Shown here piece after piece: positions 15,610 to 23,460 of a DNA stretch of 24,733 nucleotides (position 1 is its first letter; every line of letters begins with the position of its first letter). The notes beneath the pieces were generated by a model. That model worked only from the letters and a program-made list of their open reading frames with translations, was not told the DNA's origin and did no database searches. The stretch covers positions 1 through 24,733 of the forward strand of contig JAPKYY010000098.1 of NCBI GenBank assembly GCA_026394095.1, given 5' to 3'. Source of the DNA: Acidobacteriota bacterium (GTDB taxonomy: Bacteria; Acidobacteriota; Terriglobia; Bryobacterales; Bryobacteraceae). The position numbers and the translations under genes are program-made.

Positions 15610-16764
15610 ATGCGACGACGTGAGTTATTGAGTTTGCTTCCGCTGACGGCGCTGGCGGCTTCTCCAGTGAAGGTGACCGGGATTGAGACGCACAAGTGCC
15701 GGATGGATGGACGGGAGTATTTGTTTGTGGAAGTGAAGACCAATGCCGGGATTACGGGCCTGGGGGAGGCGTCGTTACCGTCGCGCGTGAAGATCACCGA
15801 AGAAGCGGTGAAGTGGCTGGAGCCCCGTCTGGTGGGCCGGGATCCGGCTGGGATTGAAGCGCACTGGAACCGGCTCTACTACGAGGAGAATCGCTGGCGG
15901 GATGGCAGCGTGTTGATGACTGCGTTGAGTGCAATCGATATTGCGTTGTGGGATATCGAAGGCAAGCGGCTCGGTGTGCCGGTGTGGCGGCTGCTCGGTG
16001 GCAATAACGACAAGCCGATGCGGGTGTATTGGTCGCACTGGAGTGCGCAACTGAAGCAGCGGACGCCGGAGGCTTTGGGGGATTTGGCTCGTGAGACGGT
16101 AGCGCAGGGCTGGACGACGGTGAAGTGGGTGATTCCGCGGGCGGAGACCGAGCAGATCCGGTTACGACAGGTGGTGACTGAGATTGAAGGGATTCGCAAG
16201 GCGGTTGGGATGCAGCTCGATATTTGTCTTGAGATGTATGAGACGTATTCGATGCGGTCGGCCCTGGAGCTGGCACGGGCGGTTGCTCCGCTGAAGGTGA
16301 TGTTTATCGAAGAGCCGGTGTGGCGGGAATCGAACCCGGCGCTGGGGGCGATTGCAGCGCAGAGCCCGGTGCCGCTGGCTGGTGGAGAAGGTTTGCTGAA
16401 CCGGTGGCAGTTCCGGGATCTTCTTGAGGCCAAGGGGGCGATGATAATACAGCCCGATATCATTCACTGTGGAGGCATCACGGAGATTCGCAAGATTGCG
16501 GCACTGGGTGAGCTCTATGGCGTCGAGATTGCTCCGCACATGTGGTACGGCCCGGTAGGGCATATGGCGAGTGTGCAGTCTATGGCGGGGGTTCGCAGCT
16601 ATCTGATGAATGAGTGGGATGGGGCGAATATGCGCAAGCTGCATGAGCTGACGGGCGGGACGCTACCGCTGGTGGAGAAGGGTGCGGTGCGGTTGCCGGA
16701 CAGGCCGGGCCTCGGGCTCAATATCGATTTTGCGGACTGGAAGAAGCGCTTCCCCTACAATTGA
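15610..16764 (+). CDS. Tat-exported mandelate racemase/enolase-superfamily enzyme (sugar-acid dehydratase-like)
   Basis: This 384-residue member of the MR/MLE group of enolase-superfamily enzymes abstracts a proton next to a carboxylate. The fold shows as an N-terminal capping domain (GLGEASLP) and a barrel with metal ligands D204 ([10 protein letters not shown]), a glutamate in FIEEPV (234-235) and E260 (AGGEGL). H310 (APHMWYGP) corresponds to the catalytic histidine of galactonate and related sugar-acid dehydratases. TVKWVIP near 170 holds the usual barrel lysine. The leader [17 protein letters not shown] resembles a short Tat signal, which is unusual because most family members are cytoplasmic. 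Substrate unknown; a sugar acid is the best guess. The stop overlaps the likely TTG start of tyrS. Confidence 0.85.
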   Translation: MRRRELLSLLPLTALAASPVKVTGIETHKCRMDGREYLFVEVKTNAGITGLGEASLPSRVKITEEAVKWLEPRLVGRDPAGIEAHWNRLYYEENRWRDGSVLMTALSAIDIALWDIEGKRLGVPVWRLLGGNNDKPMRVYWSHWSAQLKQRTPEALGDLARETVAQGWTTVKWVIPRAETEQIRLRQVVTEIEGIRKAVGMQLDICLEMYETYSMRSALELARAVAPLKVMFIEEPVWRESNPALGAIAAQSPVPLAGGEGLLNRWQFRDLLEAKGAMIIQPDIIHCGGITEIRKIAALGELYGVEIAPHMWYGPVGHMASVQSMAGVRSYLMNEWDGANMRKLHELTGGTLPLVEKGAVRLPDRPGLGLNIDFADWKKRFPYN

Positions 16765-17942
16765 TAGAAGTGCTCTCCGTCGACGAACAACTGTTTTATT
16801 TGAAAAAAGGCTTTGCGGAAATTATCCGTGAAGAGGATTTGCGTGAGCGTCTAGAGCTCGCCCAGAAGGAAGGCCGCCCCTTGCGCGTCAAGGCCGGCTT
16901 TGACCCTACAGCTCCTGATCTACATCTTGGCCATACGGTTTTGATCCGCAAGATGAAGCACTTTCAGGATATGGGCCATACGGTGATCTTTCTGATTGGC
17001 GATATGACCGGCTTGATTGGCGACCCGACCGGTCGTAATGCGATGCGGCCACCAATGACTCGTGAAGAGTTGGCCAAGAACGCTGAGACGTACAAGGCGC
17101 AGGTCTTCAAGCTGCTGGATCCGGAGAAGACCGAATTGCGATTTAACAGCGAGTGGCTGGAGCCGCTTGGTTATGAGCAGATCGTTCGTTTGACTTCGCA
17201 CTACACGGTTGCCCGGTTGCTCGAGCGTGATGATTTCTCGAAGCGCTATAAAGAGGGGATTCCGATCTCTGTTCATGAGCTGCTCTATCCGCTGGCGCAG
17301 GCTTATGATTCTGTTGCGCTGAAGTGCGACGTTGAGCTCGGTGGTACGGATCAGAAGTTCAACCTGCTGGTAGGCAGGGCGATTCAGCAGGACTACGGGC
17401 AGTTGCCGCAGATTGTCGCAACAGTGCCGATTCTTGAGGGTCTTGACGGCGTTGAGAAAATGTCGAAGTCGAAGGGCAATTATGTCGGGATTACCGAGCC
17501 GCCAACCGATATGTTTCGCAAGCTCATGAATATGCCCGATGCGCTGGTGCCTCGTTACTTTGAACTTTTGACGGATTTACCGATGGACGAGATTGCCGCT
17601 CTTGATCCGTTGACTTCGAAGAAAGATCTGGCTTACCGGATCGTCAAGGATTTTCATGGCGAAGATGCGGCTGCTCGGGTGGCTGAGGGCTGGGGTAGCG
17701 TGCCGCTGCCTGAGAATCACGCCGAAGCAAGCGACGCGCGGATCAACCGTGTTCTGGTTGCCGCGGGCCTTGCGCAGAGTGTAGGCGAAGCGGATCGGCT
17801 GATCAAGAGCGGAGCCGTGAAGGCTGGAAACTCTGTCACTTTAGAATCTGTTACGAACCCAGCCCAACGTATGGAGGCTGGGGAATTTGTCGTCCGTGTC
17901 GGGAAGCGTTATCGCTGGATCCGTCTGACGGTAGCGAGTTAA
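16761..17942 (+). CDS. tyrS: Tyrosyl-tRNA synthetase
   Basis: This class I aminoacyl-tRNA synthetase charges tRNA-Tyr in the cytoplasm. The 393-residue protein has the HIGH-type motif HLGH (55-58), the tyrosine-site segments [21 protein letters not shown] and GGTDQKFN, and KMSKS (233-237). An S4-like RNA-binding domain sits at the C-terminus ([19 protein letters not shown], then SGAVKAG). The start is uncertain. TTG 16761 overlaps the preceding stop by four bases, whereas GTG 16770 would give an N-terminus closer to the usual SVDEQL start. Neither has a clear ribosome binding site, so translation is probably coupled to the upstream gene. Confidence 0.95.
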   Translation: MIEVLSVDEQLFYLKKGFAEIIREEDLRERLELAQKEGRPLRVKAGFDPTAPDLHLGHTVLIRKMKHFQDMGHTVIFLIGDMTGLIGDPTGRNAMRPPMTREELAKNAETYKAQVFKLLDPEKTELRFNSEWLEPLGYEQIVRLTSHYTVARLLERDDFSKRYKEGIPISVHELLYPLAQAYDSVALKCDVELGGTDQKFNLLVGRAIQQDYGQLPQIVATVPILEGLDGVEKMSKSKGNYVGITEPPTDMFRKLMNMPDALVPRYFELLTDLPMDEIAALDPLTSKKDLAYRIVKDFHGEDAAARVAEGWGSVPLPENHAEASDARINRVLVAAGLAQSVGEADRLIKSGAVKAGNSVTLESVTNPAQRMEAGEFVVRVGKRYRWIRLTVAS

Positions 17943-17952
17943 GGAAAATCTT

Positions 17953-18807
17953 ATGGCCATCATCCGACGCAATATCGACTGGAAACTCAAAGGCCGCACA
18001 CTGCGGCTGGGACAACGCACGTTTATCGTCGCTCCGCTGGCATTGTCGACAGAGAGCGGAGGGCCGAAGGCGAATGACCCTGACCGTATGTTCGCCAAAG
18101 CGGTGGAACTGGATGAGCTTGGGGCTGATGTGATTGACCTGGGCGCGGAACCGACGCGGCCTGGCGACAAGCGGCTGAGCGTTGAGGAAGAACTGGGACG
18201 GCTGATCCCGGTGCTCAAACGCATCAAGAACAAACTGAATGTGCCGATCTGCGTCAGCACGTATAAGGCTGAGGTAGCGGAAGAAGTTTTGAAGATGGGT
18301 GTTGAGATCATCAACGACCCAAGCGGGCTGACGTGGGAACCGATTCTCGCCAAGACAATCATGAATCACGATGCCGGCTTGATCTTGAATCATATGAGAG
18401 GCAGGCCCGATGCGTGGGTAAGACTGCCCCCGGCCAAGGACATTGTTGGTGTGATTGCAAAAGACCTTGATGCTGCAGTACATCGTGCTCTGCGCGCCGG
18501 GGTTGAGAAGTTTCGCCTGGTGATTGATCCGGGTCTTGCATTTGGAAAGCGTAAAGAACAGAACTACGAGATTCTGGGGCGTCTTGGAATCCTGGGTGGG
18601 ATTGGTGTGCCCGTAATGATCGGGCCAACCAAAAAACTGCTGGTGCCTACAGCGAATGATCGTGAACTGGCTTTTGCCGGGGCGGCTGGGGTTACAGCGG
18701 CCATATTGAGCGGCGCCTACATTGTGCGGGTGCATGACCTGGAGGCGATGAAGCCGGTGATTGCCGTTGCTGACGCCATCCTGAACCAGTGGCGTAACGA
18801 CAAGTAG
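17953..18807 (+). CDS. folP: Divergent dihydropteroate synthase-like protein
   Basis: Dihydropteroate synthase joins a pterin pyrophosphate to p-aminobenzoate in folate synthesis. This 284-residue TIM-barrel protein keeps many family motifs: DVIDLGAEPTRPGD (59-72), EIINDPSG with N121, LILNHMRGRP, the pterin aspartate D192 in VIDPGLAFGKR, the K227-K228 pair (GPTKKLL), and R259/H261 in YIVRVHDL. Two positions differ. The usual LNVTPDSFSDGG loop is replaced by APLALSTESGG, and the SVDT aspartate that contacts pterin is S102 (ICVSTYK). It may be a divergent true folP or a relative with another pterin-linked role. AAGGA stands about 7 bases upstream of ATG 17953, and tyrS ends 10 bases before it. 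Confidence 0.75.
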   Translation: MAIIRRNIDWKLKGRTLRLGQRTFIVAPLALSTESGGPKANDPDRMFAKAVELDELGADVIDLGAEPTRPGDKRLSVEEELGRLIPVLKRIKNKLNVPICVSTYKAEVAEEVLKMGVEIINDPSGLTWEPILAKTIMNHDAGLILNHMRGRPDAWVRLPPAKDIVGVIAKDLDAAVHRALRAGVEKFRLVIDPGLAFGKRKEQNYEILGRLGILGGIGVPVMIGPTKKLLVPTANDRELAFAGAAGVTAAILSGAYIVRVHDLEAMKPVIAVADAILNQWRNDK

Positions 18808-18856
18808 ACTGATAGACTTTCAGGACTCGTTGCTTCTGCAACCCAGGAGAGTCTTG

Positions 18857-21800
18857 ATGTTTATCCGCCTTGTTGCGATTTCGCTTGTTTGTGCCGGGGC
18901 TGTATGCGCCCAGGAAGTGCGGGCCAGCCTTTCGGGGCTGATAACTGATAAGTCTGCTGCACCTGTTGTTGGGGCTGAGGTGCTGATTACCAATGTGGCA
19001 ACAAATTCCACGTTGCGGGCACAATCGAGTTCTTCAGGAAACTACGTTCTGCCATTTCTGGCTCCGGGACGCTACACGATGAATGTGCAGCTGAAGGGCT
19101 TCAAGAAATTCGTACGCGAGAATATTGTTCTTCAGGCACAGGATAAGGCGCGAGTAGACGTTGAGCTTGAAGTAGGTGACTTGACGCAAAGCATCACCGT
19201 TTCAGACGCAGTGTCGCTGCTTGAGACCGAATCTGCTTCGCGATCTCAGGTAATCGCAAATGAGCTGTTGCAGAATGTACCGACGCAGGGGCGGAATCCG
19301 TTTCAGATTGCGTGGTCTGCGGCTGGGGTGATCAAGACGGGCGACTGGCGCTATTTGCGCTCTTTCGACATCGGCGGCACAACAGGCATCTCGATCAACG
19401 GCGGCAAGAATCGCGAGAACGAAGTGCTGCTGGACGGGATCTCAAACGTGCGTGGGGACCGCACGGTGATTCATGTGCCGACGATGGAGACAGTGCAGGA
19501 ATTCAAGGTTTTGACCAACACCTACGACTCGCAATATGGACGCACCGGTGGCGGCATTGTGTCGATTGTGACCAAGTCTGGCGGCAACCAGTTTCACGGG
19601 AATGCGTTTGAATATTTTCAGGCCGAAGAGCTGAATGCCAATCAGAGCGAGTTGAACCGTACTGGCGTCAAGAAGCCGCCAATGAACATCAACACTTATG
19701 GATTGCAGGCGAGTGGGCCGGTTTGGATCCCGAAGATTTATGACGGCCGCAACAAGCTCTTCTGGCTTGTGTCTTATGAGGCGATGCGGCAGCGCTCGGC
19801 TGACCCTGGAGCCTTGACTGTTCCGCTTGCGGCCTGGCGGGGCGGGGATTTCTCGACCTTACAGAATGCGCAGGGAGCACAGGTTGCGATTTATGATCCG
19901 CTGACGACGCAGGCAGACGGGAGCCGGCAGGCTTTTGCGGGAAACCGGATTCCGGCCAATCGCATTCACCCGGTTGCAGCTGCGGCACTTCGCTATTACA
20001 TCAATCCGACTTCACCAGGAGACGGGCCGGCTCGCGTGAACAACTACATTTATCCTTCGCGCTGGGTTGCGAATCTGGACCAGTGGACTGGCCGCATGGA
20101 CTATGTGATCAATTCGCGGAATAACCTTTTCTTCCGTTACGGGCAGAATCCATTCCAGGAGTTTCGGGGGCTGGTGTGGCCGGAGCGCAGCGTGGCTGAG
20201 TCTTCTGGCAACACGCCGCTGAACCGGAATGGCCGCAACTGGACGGCGGATTGGACTTCGACCATTTCACCCACTACGACCTTCAATCTGAGGGCTGGGC
20301 TTGCCCGTTGGGAAGAGGCCGGTGGTAATGGTTATGGCACAGGCTTTGACCCGCGGCAGTTGGGATTTGCCGATGCCCTGGTAGGCCAGTTTTCGGTGTT
20401 GCAGTTCCCGGGCTTTGGCCTTGGCACTTATGCGCAGATTGGAAATGGCCGGCCGATCTCACCCGGCACCAATGACGCCTATACCTTGCAGCCAAATTTG
20501 AATCATGTGGCAGGCAAGCACTTTCTGAAGTTTGGGGCGGAGATTCGAGAGTTTCGCGATAACCGTGCCAATCCTGGCAATGCCAGTGGTTTTTATAACT
20601 TTGGCAAGAACTGGACGCAGGCACGGGCAAATACGCCGGATGCTGTTTCGGGCAATGAGCTGGCTACATTCCTGCTGGGCGCACCTACGAATGCCAGCGT
20701 CGACCAGGGGATTGATACCGCATACACAAATCGCTATTACGCGATCTTTGTGCAGGACGACTGGAAGCTGAGCCAGAGGCTCACACTCAATCTCGGCTTG
20801 CGCTGGGATTATGAGTCGCCACTGGTGGAGCGCTATGACCGCATGTTGCGCGGCTTCAACTTTGATGCCGCCAGTGCAATCACCGCACCGGGCTTGAACC
20901 TGAAGGGTGGAGTGCAGTTTGCCGCGCAGGGTGGCAATCCTCGCAACTCCTTTAATCGCGATCGCAACAACATTCAGCCCCGCGTAGGACTGGCCTTCAA
21001 GCTGGCTCCGAAGTGGATCCTGCGTGGCGGCTATGGGCTTTATTATCTCGGGCAGAACGAGTCTGGAGCAACGCAAGGCTTTAGCCGCACTACGAACGCC
21101 ATTACCTCGACTGACGGGAATTTAACTCCGGCAGTAAACCTTTCGAATTCGTTTTCGAACTTACCCAACGGACGACTGCTTGGCTGGGCGCTGCCAGCTT
21201 TCTTGGTGAGGGCATCAACATCAACTACCTGGACCGGACATTGCCGGCTTCGCACCAGTACTCGGTTGACGTACAGCATGAGTTGCCGGGCAACCTGCTG
21301 GCCGAGATTGGCTATGTCGGAAACCTGTCGCGCGGCCTTCCTGTAAATACGAACATCAACGTGATTCCGGCTGCGGAGATGGGCCGCCGGCTGCCTACGG
21401 GTGCGCTGGATACCGGCTACTACACAGCACAGGTCACCAACCCTCTGCGTGGATTGATCCCGAACAACGCATCCAAGAACGGTGCGACGATTGCGCGGCA
21501 AGAATTGCTGCTGCCCTATCCGCAGTATGGGGCGTTCAACTACAACAATCTTCCAATCGGAAGCCAGCGTTATGACGGCCTGCAGGCGAAATTGACCAAG
21601 CGCTATTCCAAGGGCGTGGTTTTTAATGCCAGCTACTCGTTTATCAAAGTGAGAGAGCAGGTGTCGTTGCTGCGGGCTCAGGATTACAGCTACTCGAACC
21701 CCACCTCCACTCCGCTTGAGAACCGCTCAGGCGGGCAGATCGATATTCCGCACAAATTTGCGATTGCCGGAGTTTGGGATCTCCCGGTGGGCCGCGGGCA

Positions 21801-22293
21801 GCGTTTTGCTGGAAACTCAAACCGGCTGGCTGATCTTGTGATCGGTGGCTGGCAGATGAATTTCAACATCGCTTATCAGAGTGGCTGGACGGCAGACTTC
21901 CCCAACGCCAAACCGGCCAAAGAGGGGTCTGCAAAATTGGATTCGCCGAATTTGTTCACCCAGTACTTTGATACTTCGCTTTGGAACGATTCGACAGGGC
22001 GCCGGGTGCCAGCGCTTACCAACTTTGAATTGCGCGGCTTCCCAACTCGTTTCAACGATGTGCGCGTTCCCGGATATCGCAATGTGGACGCTTCGCTGGC
22101 CAAGTATTTCCCGATCACCGAGAAGGTGCGGATGCAGTTCCGCTTTGAGATGGTGAATGCATTTAACCGCCCGTGGTTCTCGAATTTCGCCTCCGGCGCA
22201 CTCGATGTCACCAGCACCCGCTTTGGCCAACTCGACCCGACTCAACGCAACCTGCCAAGATTCATCAAGTTGGCACTCAACATGTCGTGGTAG
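18857..22293 (+). CDS. TonB-dependent receptor (Oar-like) interrupted by a frameshift
   Basis: This outer-membrane transporter has about 1145 residues if read through one frameshift. The signal peptide (MFIRLVAISLVCAGAVCAQ) leads into a carboxypeptidase-regulatory-like domain (LSGLITDKSAAPVVGAEVL, then GNYVLPFLAPGRYT). The plug domain follows (ISINGGKNRENEVLLDGIS, QEFKVLTNTYDSQYGRTGGG), then a long beta-barrel (NLFFRYGQNP, WKLSQRLTLNLGLRWDYE). The first frame loses protein-like character near 21180 and stops at 21344-21346. The barrel resumes in the -1 frame with LGAASFLGEG and DRTLPASHQYSVDVQHELPG, and ends at 22293 with aromatic-rich NMSW. AGGAGA is 6 bases before ATG 18857. Family members in Acidobacteria probably import carbohydrates, but the substrate is unknown. 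The copy is either inactive or recoded, unless the shift is a sequencing error. Confidence 0.88.
21170..21190 (+). other. Frameshift site in TonB-dependent receptor gene
   Basis: Family-like sequence runs in one frame up to LPNGRL (codons to about 21178) and continues in the -1 frame from LGAASFLGEG (codons from 21184). One base is therefore missing, or two are extra, relative to an intact gene. There is no classical slippery heptamer such as A-AAA-AAG here, so programmed frameshifting is not supported. Confidence 0.8.
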
Positions 22294-22313
22294 CTGTGAT
22301 AATCTCAAGCCGC

Positions 22314-23339
22314 ATGACACGTCGAGGACTTCTATCCACTCTTGCCGCGCCTTTGGTTGCGGCTGCACAAACTGTGAATCGCGATTATTCTGGCAAGACA
22401 CCGATCCGCTATCCGGAACCTGACGTGGTGTCACTCGATCCCCGCTTTGACAAAGTGAAGATCGGTAACACCACCATCCAGAGACTGGCTACAGGATTTC
22501 TGTGGGCCGAAGGGCCTGCCTGGCACGGTGGCGGCAAGTATCTGGTATGGAGCGATATCCCGAACGACAAGCAGTACCGCTGGATTGAAGACGATGGGCA
22601 TGTAAGTGTGATCCATCAGCCGGCTGGATATTCGAACGGGAATACCTTCGATTACCAGGGGCGGCAGATCTCTTGCGAGCATGGCAACCGGCGGGTGACG
22701 CGCTATGAACTGGACGGCACAATCAGCGTGCTGGCCGACAAGTTTGAGGGCAAGCCCTTTAATGCGCCGAACGACGCCGTGGTGCACCCGGATGGTGGGA
22801 TCTGGTTTACCGATCCTGGCTACGGGAGCCTGGGCAACTACGAAGGACATGTCGGTGAGTTACAGCTGAAAGAAGCGGTGTACCGGATTGATCCCACGAC
22901 GAAGAAGATCGAAAAGGTGACGGACGAGATCTTCAAGCCCAATGGCTTATGCTTCTCGCCGGATTACAAGAAGCTGTATGTCGCCGATACGGGCGCGACA
23001 CACTACCCAAAGGCACCGAGGAACATCAAGGTGTGGGATGTGGCCGACGCCAGGTCGCTTAAAGGTGGCAAAGAATTTTGCTCCATGGGTAAAGGTCTTG
23101 CCGACGGGATTCGTGCTGACGCCAACGGCAATATTTATGCGGCCGCTGGCTGGGTTGGTGCCGGCTACGACGGCGTGCAAATTTTTGCTCCCGACGGGAA
23201 GATGATCGGTCAGATTCATTTGCCTGAGATTTGTGCCAATGTCTGCTTTGGTGGCACTCGCCGGAACCGGTTATTTATGTGCGGGAGCCAATCCATGTAT
23301 GCGGTATACCTGGAAACCCGCGGCGCACATATTTGCTGA
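22314..23339 (+). CDS. Tat-exported SMP-30/gluconolactonase-like enzyme
   Basis: This 341-residue six-bladed propeller protein belongs to the SMP-30/gluconolactonase/LRE-like family, which hydrolyses sugar lactones with one divalent metal. The family metal and active-site residues are visible: E66 (WAEGPAW), N153 (NAPNDAVVHPDGG, then WFTDPGYG), N210 (KPNGLCFSPD) and D264 (LADGIRAD). The leader MTRRGLLSTLAAPLVAAAQ is a short twin-arginine-type signal, so the enzyme probably acts outside the cytoplasm. ATG 22314 is preferred over in-frame upstream codons because those lie inside the receptor gene and would bury the leader. No ribosome binding site is visible, and TGATAAT (22297-22303) lies about 10 bases upstream, so a leaderless transcript is possible. 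It sits between two TonB-dependent receptors, which suggests a role in processing imported carbohydrate. Confidence 0.88.
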   Translation: MTRRGLLSTLAAPLVAAAQTVNRDYSGKTPIRYPEPDVVSLDPRFDKVKIGNTTIQRLATGFLWAEGPAWHGGGKYLVWSDIPNDKQYRWIEDDGHVSVIHQPAGYSNGNTFDYQGRQISCEHGNRRVTRYELDGTISVLADKFEGKPFNAPNDAVVHPDGGIWFTDPGYGSLGNYEGHVGELQLKEAVYRIDPTTKKIEKVTDEIFKPNGLCFSPDYKKLYVADTGATHYPKAPRNIKVWDVADARSLKGGKEFCSMGKGLADGIRADANGNIYAAAGWVGAGYDGVQIFAPDGKMIGQIHLPEICANVCFGGTRRNRLFMCGSQSMYAVYLETRGAHIC

Positions 23340-23361
23340 ACTTTACATAATCTTTACCCCA

Positions 23362-23390
23362 TTGACACCCATCCTTTACGGTTATATGCT
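23362..23390 (+). promoter_or_regulatory. Sigma70-type promoter for second TonB-dependent receptor
   Basis: A perfect -35 box TTGACA (23362-23367) is followed after exactly 17 bases by TATGCT (23385-23390), a 4-of-6 match to the -10 consensus. Transcription would begin near 23397, giving a leader of about 64 bases before ATG 23461. Confidence 0.7.
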
Positions 23391-23399
23391 ATCGGCAAT

Positions 23400-23439
23400 T
23401 TGTCTCTGGTAACGGGGACAATGCTCATCGTGTAGAGCA
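23400..23439 (+). promoter_or_regulatory. Two tandem hairpins in the receptor mRNA leader
   Basis: Just after the predicted transcription start, TTGTCTCT (23400-23407) can pair with GGGGACAA (23414-23421) around the loop GGTAAC, with two G-U pairs. Immediately downstream, TGCTC (23422-23426) can pair with GAGCA (23435-23439). Neither is followed by a T-run, so they are more likely mRNA-stabilising or regulatory structures than terminators. The ribosome binding site AAGGGGG (23446-23452) lies outside both hairpins. Confidence 0.4.
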
Positions 23440-23460
23440 ATCTAAAAGGGGGCAATCCCA

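Noticed and set aside
17851..18735. Minus-strand frame of 294 codons opposite the dihydropteroate synthase-like gene
   Set aside because: Overlaps a gene with recognisable family motifs and shows no protein-like features of its own.
18828..18842. Small inverted repeat TTGCTTCTGCAA before the first receptor gene
   Set aside because: The stem is only four bases and has no T-run; not distinguishable from chance.
21195..21210. Programmed -1 frameshift signal in the receptor gene
   Set aside because: No X-XXY-YYZ heptamer and no obvious downstream pseudoknot; a simple indel explains the data better.
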